Shown in pieces: positions 35,770 to 44,447 of a stretch of 64,000 nucleotides of DNA. Below the pieces are notes generated by a model. That model was not told the origin of the DNA, did no database searches, and saw nothing but the letters and a program-made list of their open reading frames with translations. The DNA is from Rhodopseudomonas_A palustris_F (GTDB lineage Bacteria; Pseudomonadota; Alphaproteobacteria; Rhizobiales; Xanthobacteraceae), in NCBI RefSeq assembly GCF_000013745.1, contig NC_007925.1, positions 1,116,001-1,180,000 on the forward strand, read 5' to 3'. The position numbers were made by a program, and so were the translations under genes. Each line of letters opens with the position of its first letter. Position 1 is the first letter of the stretch.

Positions 35770-37257
35770 GTGAGCATCACGGCCGCGCTGTCCTGTTACG
35801 CGGCGCGCACGCCGGACCGCGACGCGTTGGTCTTCGAAGACCAGCGGATCTCTTGGGTGCATCTCAACCGCGAGATCAACCGGCTGGCGGGGTTCATTGT
35901 CGCCACCACCCCCGCGGGCGGCAGCGTTGCCCTTCATCTGCCCACCAGCCCCGCGCTGGCTCTGCTGTTTCTGGCGGTCGCGCGGGCCGGGCGCGAAGCG
36001 CAGGTGTTCGATCCGGACTGGCCAATCGAGATGACCCGCGCGATCCGAGCGCGGCTGTCACCCGACCTGTTTGTCAGTTCTGACGCTCGCTTCAGCGGCA
36101 GCAACACCGTGATCGTTGCGGACCCGATGATTGCGTTCATGCAGGTTGTGCCGGCGCTCGGCGTGTCGGCCCCCGCGCACTCAGGCGCCGAGCCGGATGC
36201 CATGCTGCCCTTCTATGTCGGCTTCACATCCGGATCGACAGGCCTGCCAAAAGGGTACCGCCGCCACCATCGATCGTGGACCGAGAGCTCTCGCCACGAC
36301 GCACTGGAATTCGGAATCAGTTCCGACGACGTGATCCTCGCGCCGGGAACGCTGACCCATTCGTTGTTTCTTTATGCTCTGGTGCATGGGCTTAATTCCG
36401 GCGCCCGGGTCGTGCTCTGCAGGCGGTTCCGGCCCGACGCCGTGGTACGCCTCATTGAAGCAGAGCGTGTCACGGTGCTGTATGGCGTGCCGACGCAGCT
36501 ACAACTGACGGTCAAGGCGGCTGGTGACCAGGTTCTTGGCTCGATGCGCTGGATTCTCTCGTCGGGAGCCAAGTGGCCCATCGGGGAACGTGAGCCGTTG
36601 CGACGGCTGTTTCCAAACGCGCGGTTTGCCGAGTTCTACGGTGCTTCAGAGACCGGCTTCATGACGGTCGCCAAAGCCGACGAAGGCGCTCCAGAGACGT
36701 CTGTCGGCCGCGCCTTCTCGGGAGCCGTGGTGACGATCCGGGATCGAGCCGGCCGGCCAATTCCACAGGGAAAGACCGGCTATGTGTTTGTCGCGAGCCC
36801 GTTTCTAATTATGAACTACGCTTGCGGTGAAGATTCCGACTTGCTCCACTATGGTGAAGAAGTCTCGGTGGGGGACATCGGCTTTCTCGACCCGCAGGGC
36901 TTCCTGCATCTGGTCGGCCGCGCGCGCCGAAAGATCGTCACCTCGGGCAAGAACGTTTACCCCGAGGAGATCGAACGGGTGTTGGAGCAGCACCCGATGG
37001 TGACGGCCGCGGCGGTTCTCAGCGCCCCCGACCGAAGCCGCGGCGAGCGGCTGATCGCGCTCGTGCAGATACGCACGGATGCGGTCGTCACATCTGCAGA
37101 TCTCATCGCTTACCAGCGCAAGGCATTGCCGCTCTACAAGGTGCCGCGGGTCTATGCGAGCGTCGCGGAGTGGCCGTTGACGCGGTCCGGCAAAACCGAC
37201 TTTGAAAGGCTGCGGCAAGCCTGGATGACGGGCGCGATCACCGGGAGGCTGCCATGA
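35770..37257 (+). CDS. AMP-forming acyl-CoA ligase
   Basis: A 495-residue acyl-CoA synthetase. Motifs are the phosphate loop FTSGSTGLPKGYRRHH, YGASETGFMTV, VGDIGFLDPQGFLH, RKIVTSGKNVYPEEIE and the end motif TRSGKTDFERLR, where Lys after SG is the catalytic lysine. The start is probably GTG at 35770 (SITAALSCYAARTPDRDAL), since the frame upstream has no homology and its composition is odd. It overlaps the following thiolase by four bases (ATGA). The acid it activates is unknown; with a thiolase and a MaoC protein next to it, a short-chain or branched acid degraded by beta-oxidation is plausible. Confidence 0.8.
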   Translation: MSITAALSCYAARTPDRDALVFEDQRISWVHLNREINRLAGFIVATTPAGGSVALHLPTSPALALLFLAVARAGREAQVFDPDWPIEMTRAIRARLSPDLFVSSDARFSGSNTVIVADPMIAFMQVVPALGVSAPAHSGAEPDAMLPFYVGFTSGSTGLPKGYRRHHRSWTESSRHDALEFGISSDDVILAPGTLTHSLFLYALVHGLNSGARVVLCRRFRPDAVVRLIEAERVTVLYGVPTQLQLTVKAAGDQVLGSMRWILSSGAKWPIGEREPLRRLFPNARFAEFYGASETGFMTVAKADEGAPETSVGRAFSGAVVTIRDRAGRPIPQGKTGYVFVASPFLIMNYACGEDSDLLHYGEEVSVGDIGFLDPQGFLHLVGRARRKIVTSGKNVYPEEIERVLEQHPMVTAAAVLSAPDRSRGERLIALVQIRTDAVVTSADLIAYQRKALPLYKVPRVYASVAEWPLTRSGKTDFERLRQAWMTGAITGRLP

Positions 37258-38387
37258 GCGCGGCGTTCATGGTTGCGGCGCGCCGGACCGCGGTGGTTCC
37301 TCGTGGAGGTGCCTTCGCGAGGATCGAAGCGGTGGATCTGGCCGTAGCATCGATTGCGGCCGTGCTCGACGAAGCCGGCCTGGCGCCGGCCGAAGTCGAC
37401 GATGTGATTCTGGGAAACGCGCTTTACGGCGGCGGCAATCCCGCACGCTTGGCCGCGCTCAAGGTCGGAATTCCGGACGTGGTGCCGGCGATCACCATCG
37501 ACACGCAATGTTGCTCCGGCCTGGATGCGATCCTGCTGGCGGCGACGCGGATCAGCAGCGGCGAAGCCGATGTGATCGTCGCCGGGGGCGTCGAAAGCTT
37601 CAGTCGGTCGCCGATCCGTTCGCGTCGTCCGCTCGGGGCCGACGAGGTTGCGCAGCCCTATGACCGCCCGCCGTTCACGCCGTGGCCGGAGCGCGATCCG
37701 GATATGATTCCCGCCGCAGCGACGCTGGCGGCGGAGTGGGACATCAGCCGCGCCGCCCAAGAGGCGTTCGCCATCGAGAGCCACCGCAAGGCGCTGGCGC
37801 GCGGTGCTGCGGCGGTTGAATGTGTTGCCGTGGCCGGACTAACAGCAGATGCGTTTGCGCGGCGTCTCACCGCCGGGCTTTGCGCCCGACTTCCGTTGCT
37901 CGCCGGCAGCCCGATCCACGGCGTGACGGCGGCGACGGTGGCGGTCGAGGCCGATGCGGCGGCCGCCGTCCTCGTGGTGTCGGAACGGGCGCTGGCGTCG
38001 ATCCGAGCGCCTGTCCGGGTCGTCCGTCTCGTCGGCGGCGCACGGGTGGGCGGCGATCCGGAACGGCCTGGCCTGGGGCCGATCGAAGCGGTGCGAACGG
38101 CGTTGCGTCGTGCGGGGCTGCCGGTCGCTTCGATCTCGGTCGTTGAAATCATGGAGGCGTTCGCCGTTCAGGCCATGACCTGCATCGAGGCCTTCGACCT
38201 CGATCCCGCCCGCGTCAATCGCGGCGGCGGCGCGCTGTCGCGCGGGCACCCGATCGGCGCCTCCGGTGCAATCGTCGCGGTGCGCGGGTGGCACGAATTG
38301 CAGACCATGGGAGCGGGCGCGACGGGGCTTGCGACGATCGCTGCGGCGGGCGGGCTCGGCTCCGCCATGCTGCTACGTGTGGAGTAG
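37254..38387 (+). CDS. Thiolase-family protein lacking the second catalytic cysteine
   Basis: A 377-residue thiolase. The nucleophile cysteine is in TIDTQCCSGLDAILLA, the GGVESFSRSP block follows, and the GHPIGASGA histidine motif is present. The C-terminal motif that normally reads CxGGG-G (second cysteine) is here TIAAAGGLGSAML, with Ala in the cysteine position. This would weaken or change Claisen/thiolysis chemistry. It is shorter than the usual 390-400 residues. It may act in another acyl-transfer step or be losing function. The operon also encodes an acyl-CoA ligase and a MaoC protein. Confidence 0.78.
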   Translation: MSAAFMVAARRTAVVPRGGAFARIEAVDLAVASIAAVLDEAGLAPAEVDDVILGNALYGGGNPARLAALKVGIPDVVPAITIDTQCCSGLDAILLAATRISSGEADVIVAGGVESFSRSPIRSRRPLGADEVAQPYDRPPFTPWPERDPDMIPAAATLAAEWDISRAAQEAFAIESHRKALARGAAAVECVAVAGLTADAFARRLTAGLCARLPLLAGSPIHGVTAATVAVEADAAAAVLVVSERALASIRAPVRVVRLVGGARVGGDPERPGLGPIEAVRTALRRAGLPVASISVVEIMEAFAVQAMTCIEAFDLDPARVNRGGGALSRGHPIGASGAIVAVRGWHELQTMGAGATGLATIAAAGGLGSAMLLRVE

Positions 38388-38391
38388 GCTC

Positions 38392-38856
38392 GTGCGTCTC
38401 CAGGTTGATCGCCCGCTCGATCTCGCCGCGTTGGTCGGCCAGGAACTGCCCCCGAGCGAGACGTTTGCGCTGACGCAGTCCGATGTCGATCGCTTCGTCG
38501 CGCTCAGCCAAGATCGCCAATGGATTCATTGCGACACCGAGCGGGCCAAGGCGGCTCTGCCGACGGGCCGAACGATCGTGCCCGGAAACCTGCTGATTGC
38601 GCAACTGCCGCGGCTGTTGCAGCAGGCCTACACCGTCGCACGCTGCGACATGTCCATGGTCGCCGAGTATCGTCGGGTGCGCTTCCGGCACCCGGTCGGC
38701 ACCGAGGTGCCGTTGTTCCTGCAAGCAAGGTTTGTTTCCGTGACTCCGACGCGTAGTTTCGTTCGTGTCGAAACCAACTGTGAAATCAACTTCGCAGAGA
38801 CCCGGAAGCCGGTGCTGACGGCCACGGTCGTCGATCTCTTCTATGACAGCGGCTAG
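38392..38856 (+). CDS. MaoC-like hot-dog dehydratase
   Basis: A 154-residue protein of the MaoC/R-specific enoyl-CoA hydratase group: ALTQSDVDRFVALSQDRQWIH has the catalytic Asp/His pair arrangement (Asp-x4-His), followed by PTGRTIVPGNLLIAQLPRLL and YRRVRFRHPVGTEVPL. The start is taken as GTG 38392, five bases after the thiolase stop; the frame is open further back but overlaps the thiolase. The stop TAG abuts a MITE-like repeat. It would hydrate an enoyl-CoA made from the ligase product. Confidence 0.75.
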   Translation: MRLQVDRPLDLAALVGQELPPSETFALTQSDVDRFVALSQDRQWIHCDTERAKAALPTGRTIVPGNLLIAQLPRLLQQAYTVARCDMSMVAEYRRVRFRHPVGTEVPLFLQARFVSVTPTRSFVRVETNCEINFAETRKPVLTATVVDLFYDSG

Positions 38857-39056
38857 AGCATTTTCGGTTAGGATTGAATCATCCAACCAAAATGTTGTCG
38901 TCATTCCGGATTGCGAGTTCGAAGAACGAGCAAGTCCGGAATCCCTACTCCCTGCGGTGGTTATGGATTCCGGGTTCACTCGCAGCTGACGCTGCTCGTG
39001 CCCCGGAATGACGGCCCGGGACTCTTGAACCGCAGCAATCCTAACCGAAAGTGCTC
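38856..39056 (+). repeat. MITE-like repeat, copy B (complete)
   Basis: A 201-base element with terminal inverted repeats: the left end GAGCATTTTCGGTTAGGATT and the reverse complement of the right end GAGCACTTTCGGTTAGGATT differ at one base. It has no coding capacity for a transposase. Copy C (56848-57047) is the same element with its interior inverted, and copy A (26300-26440) is a partial one. It starts at the last base of the maoC stop codon. Confidence 0.85.
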
Positions 39057-39150
39057 TCTAGATTCCGCCTCGCGGCAGTCTTGAACGAACGGTGCTCGGG
39101 CGGTGGCACGGCTTGCGGCGCTGCCCTCGCCAAGCGCGCAAGGTCGCTCC

Positions 39151-40476
39151 TCAATGCGTCAAGTTGTACTGAACGATATAAACCGCGCAGCCGGCGAAAT
39201 AGCCGAGCAGCGCCAGGCCGCTGATCCGGCGCACGTACCATAGAAACTGAATTCTCTCGAGCCCCATCGCGGCGACGCCGGCCGCCGAACCGATGATCAG
39301 AATCGATCCGCCGGTGCCGGCGCAGTAGGCGATAAATTCCCAAAGGAAGCTGTCGGGCGGATAGTCCGCCAGGCTGTACATTCCGATCGACGCGGCGACG
39401 AGCGGCACGTTGTCGACGACCGCGCTGGCAAGGCCGAGAACGATGACGATCACGTCCTGTCGTCCGACATTGAAATCCAGCCATTTGGCCAGCATGGCGA
39501 GAATGTGGGTGTGCTCCAAGGTCGCGACGGCCAGCAGGATTCCGATAAAGAATACGATCGAGCTCATGTCGATGCGCATCAGGGCGTCGACCCAGCTCGG
39601 GCGCATCCCGTCTCCGGAATCGTTGTCGCGGTTGATGATTTCGCCGACCACCCACAGCACGCCGAGGCCGAACAGAATTCCCATGAAAGGCGGCAACCCG
39701 GTCATGCTCTTGAAGGCCGGCACGCCGATCAGGATGGCAAGCCCGAGATAGAAGGTGACGTTGCGCTCGAGCTGTTTGGTTCGCGTCGGCGCATTATCCT
39801 GGCGCGTCGGCAAAACGATGTCGCGGCCTCTCAGCAGGTAGCTCACGACCAGCAGCGGCACGATCAGATTGACCAGCGACGGCAGAAACAAGCCCTTCAT
39901 GATCGAGAGCGGGGTGATCTGGCCGTCGATCCAGAGCATCGTGGTCGTGACGTCGCCGATCGCGGACCATGCGCCGCCGGCGTTCGCGGCGATCACGATC
40001 ATCGCCGCGAAAAACAACCGGTCGTCGGACTTGCCGAGCAGCTTCTTGATGAGCGAGATCATCACGATCGTCGTTGTCAGATTGTCGAGCGCCGCGCTGA
40101 GAAAGAACGTTACCAGCCCGATCAACCAAATCAGGGTGACCTGCTTCTTGGTCTTGATCATCGAAGTAATGACTTCGAAACCGTTATGCGCATCGATCAC
40201 CTCGACGATCGTCATCGCACCGATCAGGAAGAACACAACTTGTGCGGTAGAGGACACCGACTCGTTGAGTTGCCTGGCGACCAGGGCGGCGTCGCCGCTC
40301 ATGACGGCATAGACCGACCAAAGCAAACCGGCCCCAATCAGGGCCGAGGCCGTCTTGTTGATCTTCAGCGAGTGCTCCAACGCAATGGCTGCGTAAGCGA
40401 CGACAAAGACGATAGCGATCGCGCCAACCACGTTGGGTTCTCCCGCGCCAAGATGTCGCAGAGCCTTAGCCGACAT
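39151..40476 (-). CDS. nhaD: NhaD-type Na+/H+ antiporter
   Basis: A 441-residue membrane protein of the NhaD/ArsB ion-transporter superfamily with about twelve hydrophobic segments. Diagnostic stretches are MTIVEVIDAHNGFEVIT, FFLSAALDNLTTTIVMISL (the DNLT motif of NhaD), ANAGGAWSAIGDVTTTMLW and ASAVVDNVPLVAASIGMY. It expels Na+ in exchange for protons. The ATG at 40476 is used; a TTG at 40503 extends it by nine residues. It is monocistronic and lies about 4 kb from the Na+-pumping malonate decarboxylase genes on the opposite strand. Confidence 0.85.
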   Translation of the reverse strand: MSAKALRHLGAGEPNVVGAIAIVFVVAYAAIALEHSLKINKTASALIGAGLLWSVYAVMSGDAALVARQLNESVSSTAQVVFFLIGAMTIVEVIDAHNGFEVITSMIKTKKQVTLIWLIGLVTFFLSAALDNLTTTIVMISLIKKLLGKSDDRLFFAAMIVIAANAGGAWSAIGDVTTTMLWIDGQITPLSIMKGLFLPSLVNLIVPLLVVSYLLRGRDIVLPTRQDNAPTRTKQLERNVTFYLGLAILIGVPAFKSMTGLPPFMGILFGLGVLWVVGEIINRDNDSGDGMRPSWVDALMRIDMSSIVFFIGILLAVATLEHTHILAMLAKWLDFNVGRQDVIVIVLGLASAVVDNVPLVAASIGMYSLADYPPDSFLWEFIAYCAGTGGSILIIGSAAGVAAMGLERIQFLWYVRRISGLALLGYFAGCAVYIVQYNLTH

Positions 40477-40679
40477 TTTCGTCGGCGGAAACTTCCATTG
40501 CAAAAATTCGGTGAGTGACGCGTTAAGGCGGAGCGACGGCCGTCGGCATCGAGAAAATCAGTGGAGCACACGGCGATTGCTCGGCGGCAGATGACTACGT
40601 CTGCCGTGCATCGGGTTCATCGGCGCGCGAATGGTCGTCGCAGAGGTTCGCGGGTGAATGCGCGCGGCGTCGCGCCGTG

Positions 40680-42785
40680 TCAAGCCTTCTTCAGCCAGAC
40701 CCGATTGTCGTGGAAGCTGCCGCCGCCCGCCGGCGCTGATTGATCGGCGCCGGTCAATGTGTTGATGCCGCAACCATCCTCATGGGCGTCGTTCGGCCAG
40801 ATCGATTCCGCGATCAGCACGCCGCGCCGCTGTCCATCGTGGGATCGGCAATGCAGCGTGACCACGCCGCGGCGACTGCCGACCCTCACTTTGTCGCCGC
40901 AGAGCAGCCCGAGCGTCGCGAGATCGTCGGGATGCACCAGCAGCGTCGGGCGGCCCTCGCGCTTCACGCTGGAAGCCGTCTCGTTGAAGGTCGAATTCAA
41001 AAACGTGCGCGCCGGACTGGTCGTCAACCGAAACGGGTAATCCTCGGTCGCTTCTTCGATCAGACGACAGTGATCGGGAAATGTCGGCAGGTCCTGCCAG
41101 GGGCCGAGTTGTTTGGTCCGCAGATAGGCAGCGGCCCCGTTCCAGTCCGCTTTGAAGTGGAATTTGCCGTCCGGATGACCGAACCCCTTGATGTTGTGCG
41201 CGACGGCAAAGTCGGGTTGCACGTCGAGCCAGTTTTCAGCGTCGAGCCGCTCAAGATCGGGCCGGTTCGATGCCTTCAGCGTCTCGTCGATGATGTCGCG
41301 CGGCGTCATCGCGAAGCCGCGATGCACGGCGCCGACCCGCCGCGCCAGCTCCTTGATGACCTCGTGATTGCTGCGGCACTCGCCCGGCGGCGGCATCAAT
41401 TGGCGGCCGAAATGAATGTGTTGGTGGCCGCCGCTCTGATAGACGTCGTCGTGCTCCAGGAACATGGTGGCGGGCAGCACGACGTCGGCGTAGCGCGCGG
41501 TCTCGGTCATGAACTGCTCGTGCACGCAGAGAAACAGATCGTCCCGCGCCAACCCCTGTTTCACCCGGGTCTGATCCGGCGCGACGGAAGCCGGATTGGT
41601 GTTTTGCACCAGCATCGCAGTGACCGGCGGGCCGCCTTGCAGGTCGTGCGGATCTCCGAGCAGCACCGCCCCGATTCGCGACTGATCGAGCATGCGGCCG
41701 GACGGCACGCCGGCGTCGGTGCCTTCGATCAGGGTCTTGTCCCATTTGTACATGCCGCTGTTGGTGTGCAGCGCGCCGCCACCCTCGTGGCGCCATGCAC
41801 CGGTCACGGCCGGAATTGAACTCACCGCGTGCATACTCGCCGCGCCGTTGCGCGAGCGGGTGAAGCCGTAGCCGATCCGGAAAAACGATCGCGGCGTCGT
41901 GCCGATCAAAGCCGCAAAGGCCTCGATCTCACTGGCCGGGATATCGCAGATCCGCGCCGCCCATTCCGGCGTCTTGTCGCCGAGGTGGCGTTCGAACTGC
42001 TCCGGACAATCGGTGTATTGCCGCAGATAGCCGCGATCGGCGTATCCGTCGCGAAATAGCACGTGCATCACGGCGCAGGCCAACGCGCCGTCGGTGCCGG
42101 GGCGGATCAACAGCTTGATGTCGGCCTGCTTCATCGTGCCGGTGTCATAGACGTCGACGCAGGCGAGCTTGGCGCCGCGTGTCTTGCGGGCGATGGCGAT
42201 ATGGGTCATGACGTTGACCTGCGTGTTGACCGGATTGCCGCCCCACACCACGATCAGATCCGACCTTTGCATCTCGCGTGGATCGACGCCGCTCAATCGG
42301 CCGACGCCGGCATAGTAGCCGGACCACGACAGCGGCGTGCAGTAGGTCGCATACATTCCCGAATAGCCCTTGGCGTTGCGCAGGCGTTCGATGCCGTCGC
42401 GCATCACCAAGCCCATCGTGCCGGCGAAATAGAACGGCCACACGCTTTCCGCGCCGTGGTCGCGTTCGGCCTTGAGAAACGCCGCCGCGGTGAGGTCCAG
42501 CGCCTCGGTCCAGGAGATCCGCGCAAACGCGCCGCTGCCTTTCGGGCCGACGCGCTTCAACGGATGCAGCAGCCGATCCGGGTGGTGGATGCGCTCGGCA
42601 TAGCGCGCCACCTTCTCGCAAATCACCCCCAGCGTGTAGGAGTTCTGCTTGGCGCCGCGAATCCGTCCGACGGTGTGGTCGTCCAGCATCTCGATCTCGA
42701 GCGCACAGGCCGAAGGGCAGTCGTGCGGGCAGACGGACCGGCCGGTCCTGATCTTGCTGGCGGAGCCAACGTCCATGAGGTTCAT
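40680..42785 (-). CDS. Molybdopterin oxidoreductase (DMSO reductase superfamily)
   Basis: A 701-residue molybdo- or tungsto-bis-pterin enzyme. The N-terminal [4Fe-4S] motif is CPHDCPSAC followed by GVICEKVARYAERIHHPDRLLHPL. Further marks are LIVVWGGNPVNTQVNVM, ACVDVYDTGTMKQADIKLLIRPGTDGALA and the C-terminal pterin-binding domain from about residue 585 (LLVHPDDLATLGLLCGDKVRV). No twin-arginine signal is seen, so it is probably cytoplasmic and soluble. No membrane anchor or iron-sulfur subunit gene is adjacent; members with this layout are usually annotated only as molybdopterin oxidoreductases. Start candidates are ATG 42785 or 42776. Confidence 0.82.
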   Translation of the reverse strand: MNLMDVGSASKIRTGRSVCPHDCPSACALEIEMLDDHTVGRIRGAKQNSYTLGVICEKVARYAERIHHPDRLLHPLKRVGPKGSGAFARISWTEALDLTAAAFLKAERDHGAESVWPFYFAGTMGLVMRDGIERLRNAKGYSGMYATYCTPLSWSGYYAGVGRLSGVDPREMQRSDLIVVWGGNPVNTQVNVMTHIAIARKTRGAKLACVDVYDTGTMKQADIKLLIRPGTDGALACAVMHVLFRDGYADRGYLRQYTDCPEQFERHLGDKTPEWAARICDIPASEIEAFAALIGTTPRSFFRIGYGFTRSRNGAASMHAVSSIPAVTGAWRHEGGGALHTNSGMYKWDKTLIEGTDAGVPSGRMLDQSRIGAVLLGDPHDLQGGPPVTAMLVQNTNPASVAPDQTRVKQGLARDDLFLCVHEQFMTETARYADVVLPATMFLEHDDVYQSGGHQHIHFGRQLMPPPGECRSNHEVIKELARRVGAVHRGFAMTPRDIIDETLKASNRPDLERLDAENWLDVQPDFAVAHNIKGFGHPDGKFHFKADWNGAAAYLRTKQLGPWQDLPTFPDHCRLIEEATEDYPFRLTTSPARTFLNSTFNETASSVKREGRPTLLVHPDDLATLGLLCGDKVRVGSRRGVVTLHCRSHDGQRRGVLIAESIWPNDAHEDGCGINTLTGADQSAPAGGGSFHDNRVWLKKA

Positions 42786-42821
42786 GCGCAGTAACGTATA
42801 TACCGGCTGACGGTTGTTCAA

Positions 42822-43337
42822 TCGCAGGCCTGCAACGCGTCAACTTCGCCGGCAAACGCCGACCGTCTCAGCGGCGCCGCCGCCTAGTCGATTGCCTGGC
42901 GTCGGTGAATTGACGACGGAGCGGCTGCGGTCAATGGCGCGAAACCGATTTGGAATGATGCATCGCATTTATCAATTGATATAATCAAACCGTCAGTTTC
43001 GCCTGCGTCGCCAATCGTTTGCAGCGACCTACGTATGATACCGGATAGTGAAAAGTCCTGTTGACGCGATCTGGGCCCAGTGACATACCGTCGCACTGCT
43101 GATCGTCCTGGTCGAGGAAGTCAGCCCGAGATAACCGTGATCGACCGCATACGCATCTTCCCCCCGGCTCGGCTTCAGCGTTGAGGCGGCTGGGTGTCGG
43201 GAAGCCCACGCCAGGTGACTTAGAGATACTCCGTGATGGTGTTCTGCTGACGGTGCGCGCCGCTAGGGCGTCGTGCCGCGACCGCTTGTCTTTTGAGACG
43301 CATGTCTCGGAAGCAATCGGTGGGCTGGATCGTCGTC
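42822..43337. other. Intergenic region upstream of the malonate decarboxylase operon
   Basis: About 515 bases between the divergent molybdopterin oxidoreductase and mdcB. It is relatively A/T-rich around 42960-43040. No ORF or RNA gene is recognised. Two overlapping palindromes, ATCAATTGAT and TTGAT-ATA-ATCAA (42971-42988), are the only regulatory-looking elements. Confidence 0.6.
42971..42988. promoter_or_regulatory. Overlapping palindromes upstream of the mdc/mad operon
   Basis: ATCAATTGAT (42971-42980) overlaps TTGATATAATCAA (42976-42988). Both are perfect inverted repeats. They sit about 350 bases from the probable mdcB start and 190 from the molybdopterin oxidoreductase start. The second looks like a Fnr box but its spacer is one base short. 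A repressor operator is possible. Confidence 0.45.
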
Positions 43338-44303
43338 ATGGACTGCTCGCCACTCCGCACCGCTGACTTCACACCCTATTTCGCTGGTGGCGTTTCGCCG
43401 ATGGCATGGACCATCGGTTCGGCCTGCCTTAGCGGCATCCTGCTCGAAGTATCAGCTCATCCGAAGCCCGGTCTGGTGACTGCGCGCTCGATGGGCGCGC
43501 ATGCCGACATGGATCAGCAGACCTTCATGTTGACCTCCGCGGCGATCGCGCCGTGCTTCCATCGCTGCGCGGCGATCGGACTATCCCTTGAAGGCTGTGC
43601 TGCCGCGGCGGTGTTGCCCGCAGTGCGCGCCGTCGGTCGGGAGTATGACGCGTTGTTGTTGGCGGCGTCGAACGGCGTCAATACCCAACGCGGCGCGCTG
43701 TTTGCGCTCGGTATCACCGCCGCCGCGGCCGGCCGCGCGCAGCGCGGCGAAGCGGCGCCGAATTCCACGCAGATCTTCGCCGAAGTTGCGGCGATCACGC
43801 AGGGCCTGGTGCAGCGCGAGTTGATCGAGCGGCGCGACGATCCGGCGACCGCCGGCGAACAGCTGCACGCCCGCTATGGCGCGCGCGGCATTCGCGGCGA
43901 GGTCGAGGACGGTTTTCCGACGGTGGCCGCGCATGGTCTGTCGACGCTACGCGCCGCGATCGATGCCGGCCACGGCCTCAACCGCGCGCTGGTGCACACC
44001 CTGATCCATCTGATCGCCGAGACCGAGGACACCACGGTGCTTTGGCGCGGCGGCCCCGATGCGCTCGCGTTCGCGCGCGACCGCGCCCGCCGCATCCGCG
44101 ATCTCGGCGGCGCGCTGACCGACGATGGGATCGCTCGAATTCACGCCTTCGGCGACGCGTGCGTCGCGCGACGGATCAGTGCCGGCGGTGCCGCCGATCT
44201 GCTCGCAGTCACCATCGCCGTCCATCTCATCGAGCGCGGGTCGTTTCCGGTCTCGGCGACGACCGGCTTCGAAGCCCTTCATGCAACTGGAGACTACCAA
44301 TGA
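43338..44303 (+). CDS. mdcB: Triphosphoribosyl-dephospho-CoA synthase for malonate decarboxylase
   Basis: A CitG/MdcB-family enzyme that makes 2'-(5''-triphosphoribosyl)-3'-dephospho-CoA, precursor of the prosthetic group of the malonate decarboxylase carrier protein. Visible family motifs are EVSAHPKPGLVTARSMGAHADMD, ASNGVNTQRGALFALG, GARGIRGEVEDGFPTVAAHGL and IAETEDTTVLWRGG. Start choice is uncertain: ATG 43338 gives 321 residues and ATG 43401 (MAWTIGSACLSG) gives 300, the latter closer to family length. It overlaps the next small gene by four bases. Confidence 0.85.
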   Translation: MDCSPLRTADFTPYFAGGVSPMAWTIGSACLSGILLEVSAHPKPGLVTARSMGAHADMDQQTFMLTSAAIAPCFHRCAAIGLSLEGCAAAAVLPAVRAVGREYDALLLAASNGVNTQRGALFALGITAAAAGRAQRGEAAPNSTQIFAEVAAITQGLVQRELIERRDDPATAGEQLHARYGARGIRGEVEDGFPTVAAHGLSTLRAAIDAGHGLNRALVHTLIHLIAETEDTTVLWRGGPDALAFARDRARRIRDLGGALTDDGIARIHAFGDACVARRISAGGAADLLAVTIAVHLIERGSFPVSATTGFEALHATGDYQ

Positions 44304-44425
44304 ACGTCATCGTCTACGCGCTGATGGCTTATGCGCTCACCGCCGCGATTTCATACGCGGTGATCGCGGTCATCGTCATGCTCAGTAAACTCCTGGGCGA
44401 ATCCGAAAAACCCGAAAACGCCTGA
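44300..44425 (+). CDS. 41-residue single-span membrane peptide
   Basis: A tiny gene coupled to mdcB by an ATGA overlap and 22 bases before madB. The peptide opens MNVIVYALMAYALTAAISYA, continues with a further hydrophobic stretch and ends with a charged tail ESEKPENA: one membrane helix with a cytoplasmic-looking end. It recalls the small gamma-type subunits (OadG) that hold together Na+-pumping decarboxylases, but is about half their length and lacks a recognisable zinc-binding tail. Position and coupling suggest an accessory subunit of MadB. Function is inferred. Confidence 0.65.
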   Translation: MNVIVYALMAYALTAAISYAVIAVIVMLSKLLGESEKPENA

Positions 44426-44447
44426 TCGACCAGGGGAGACCAATCAC

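Noticed and set aside
38215..38979. 254-residue minus-strand ORF beginning in the repeat (MNPESITTAGS...)
   Set aside because: It runs from the MITE-like repeat into the antisense of maoC and the thiolase; similar starts appear at copy A, showing it comes from the repeat.
42976..42988. TTGATATAATCAA as a Fnr/FixK box
   Set aside because: The spacer is five bases between TTGA and TCAA instead of six, so it does not fit the consensus.
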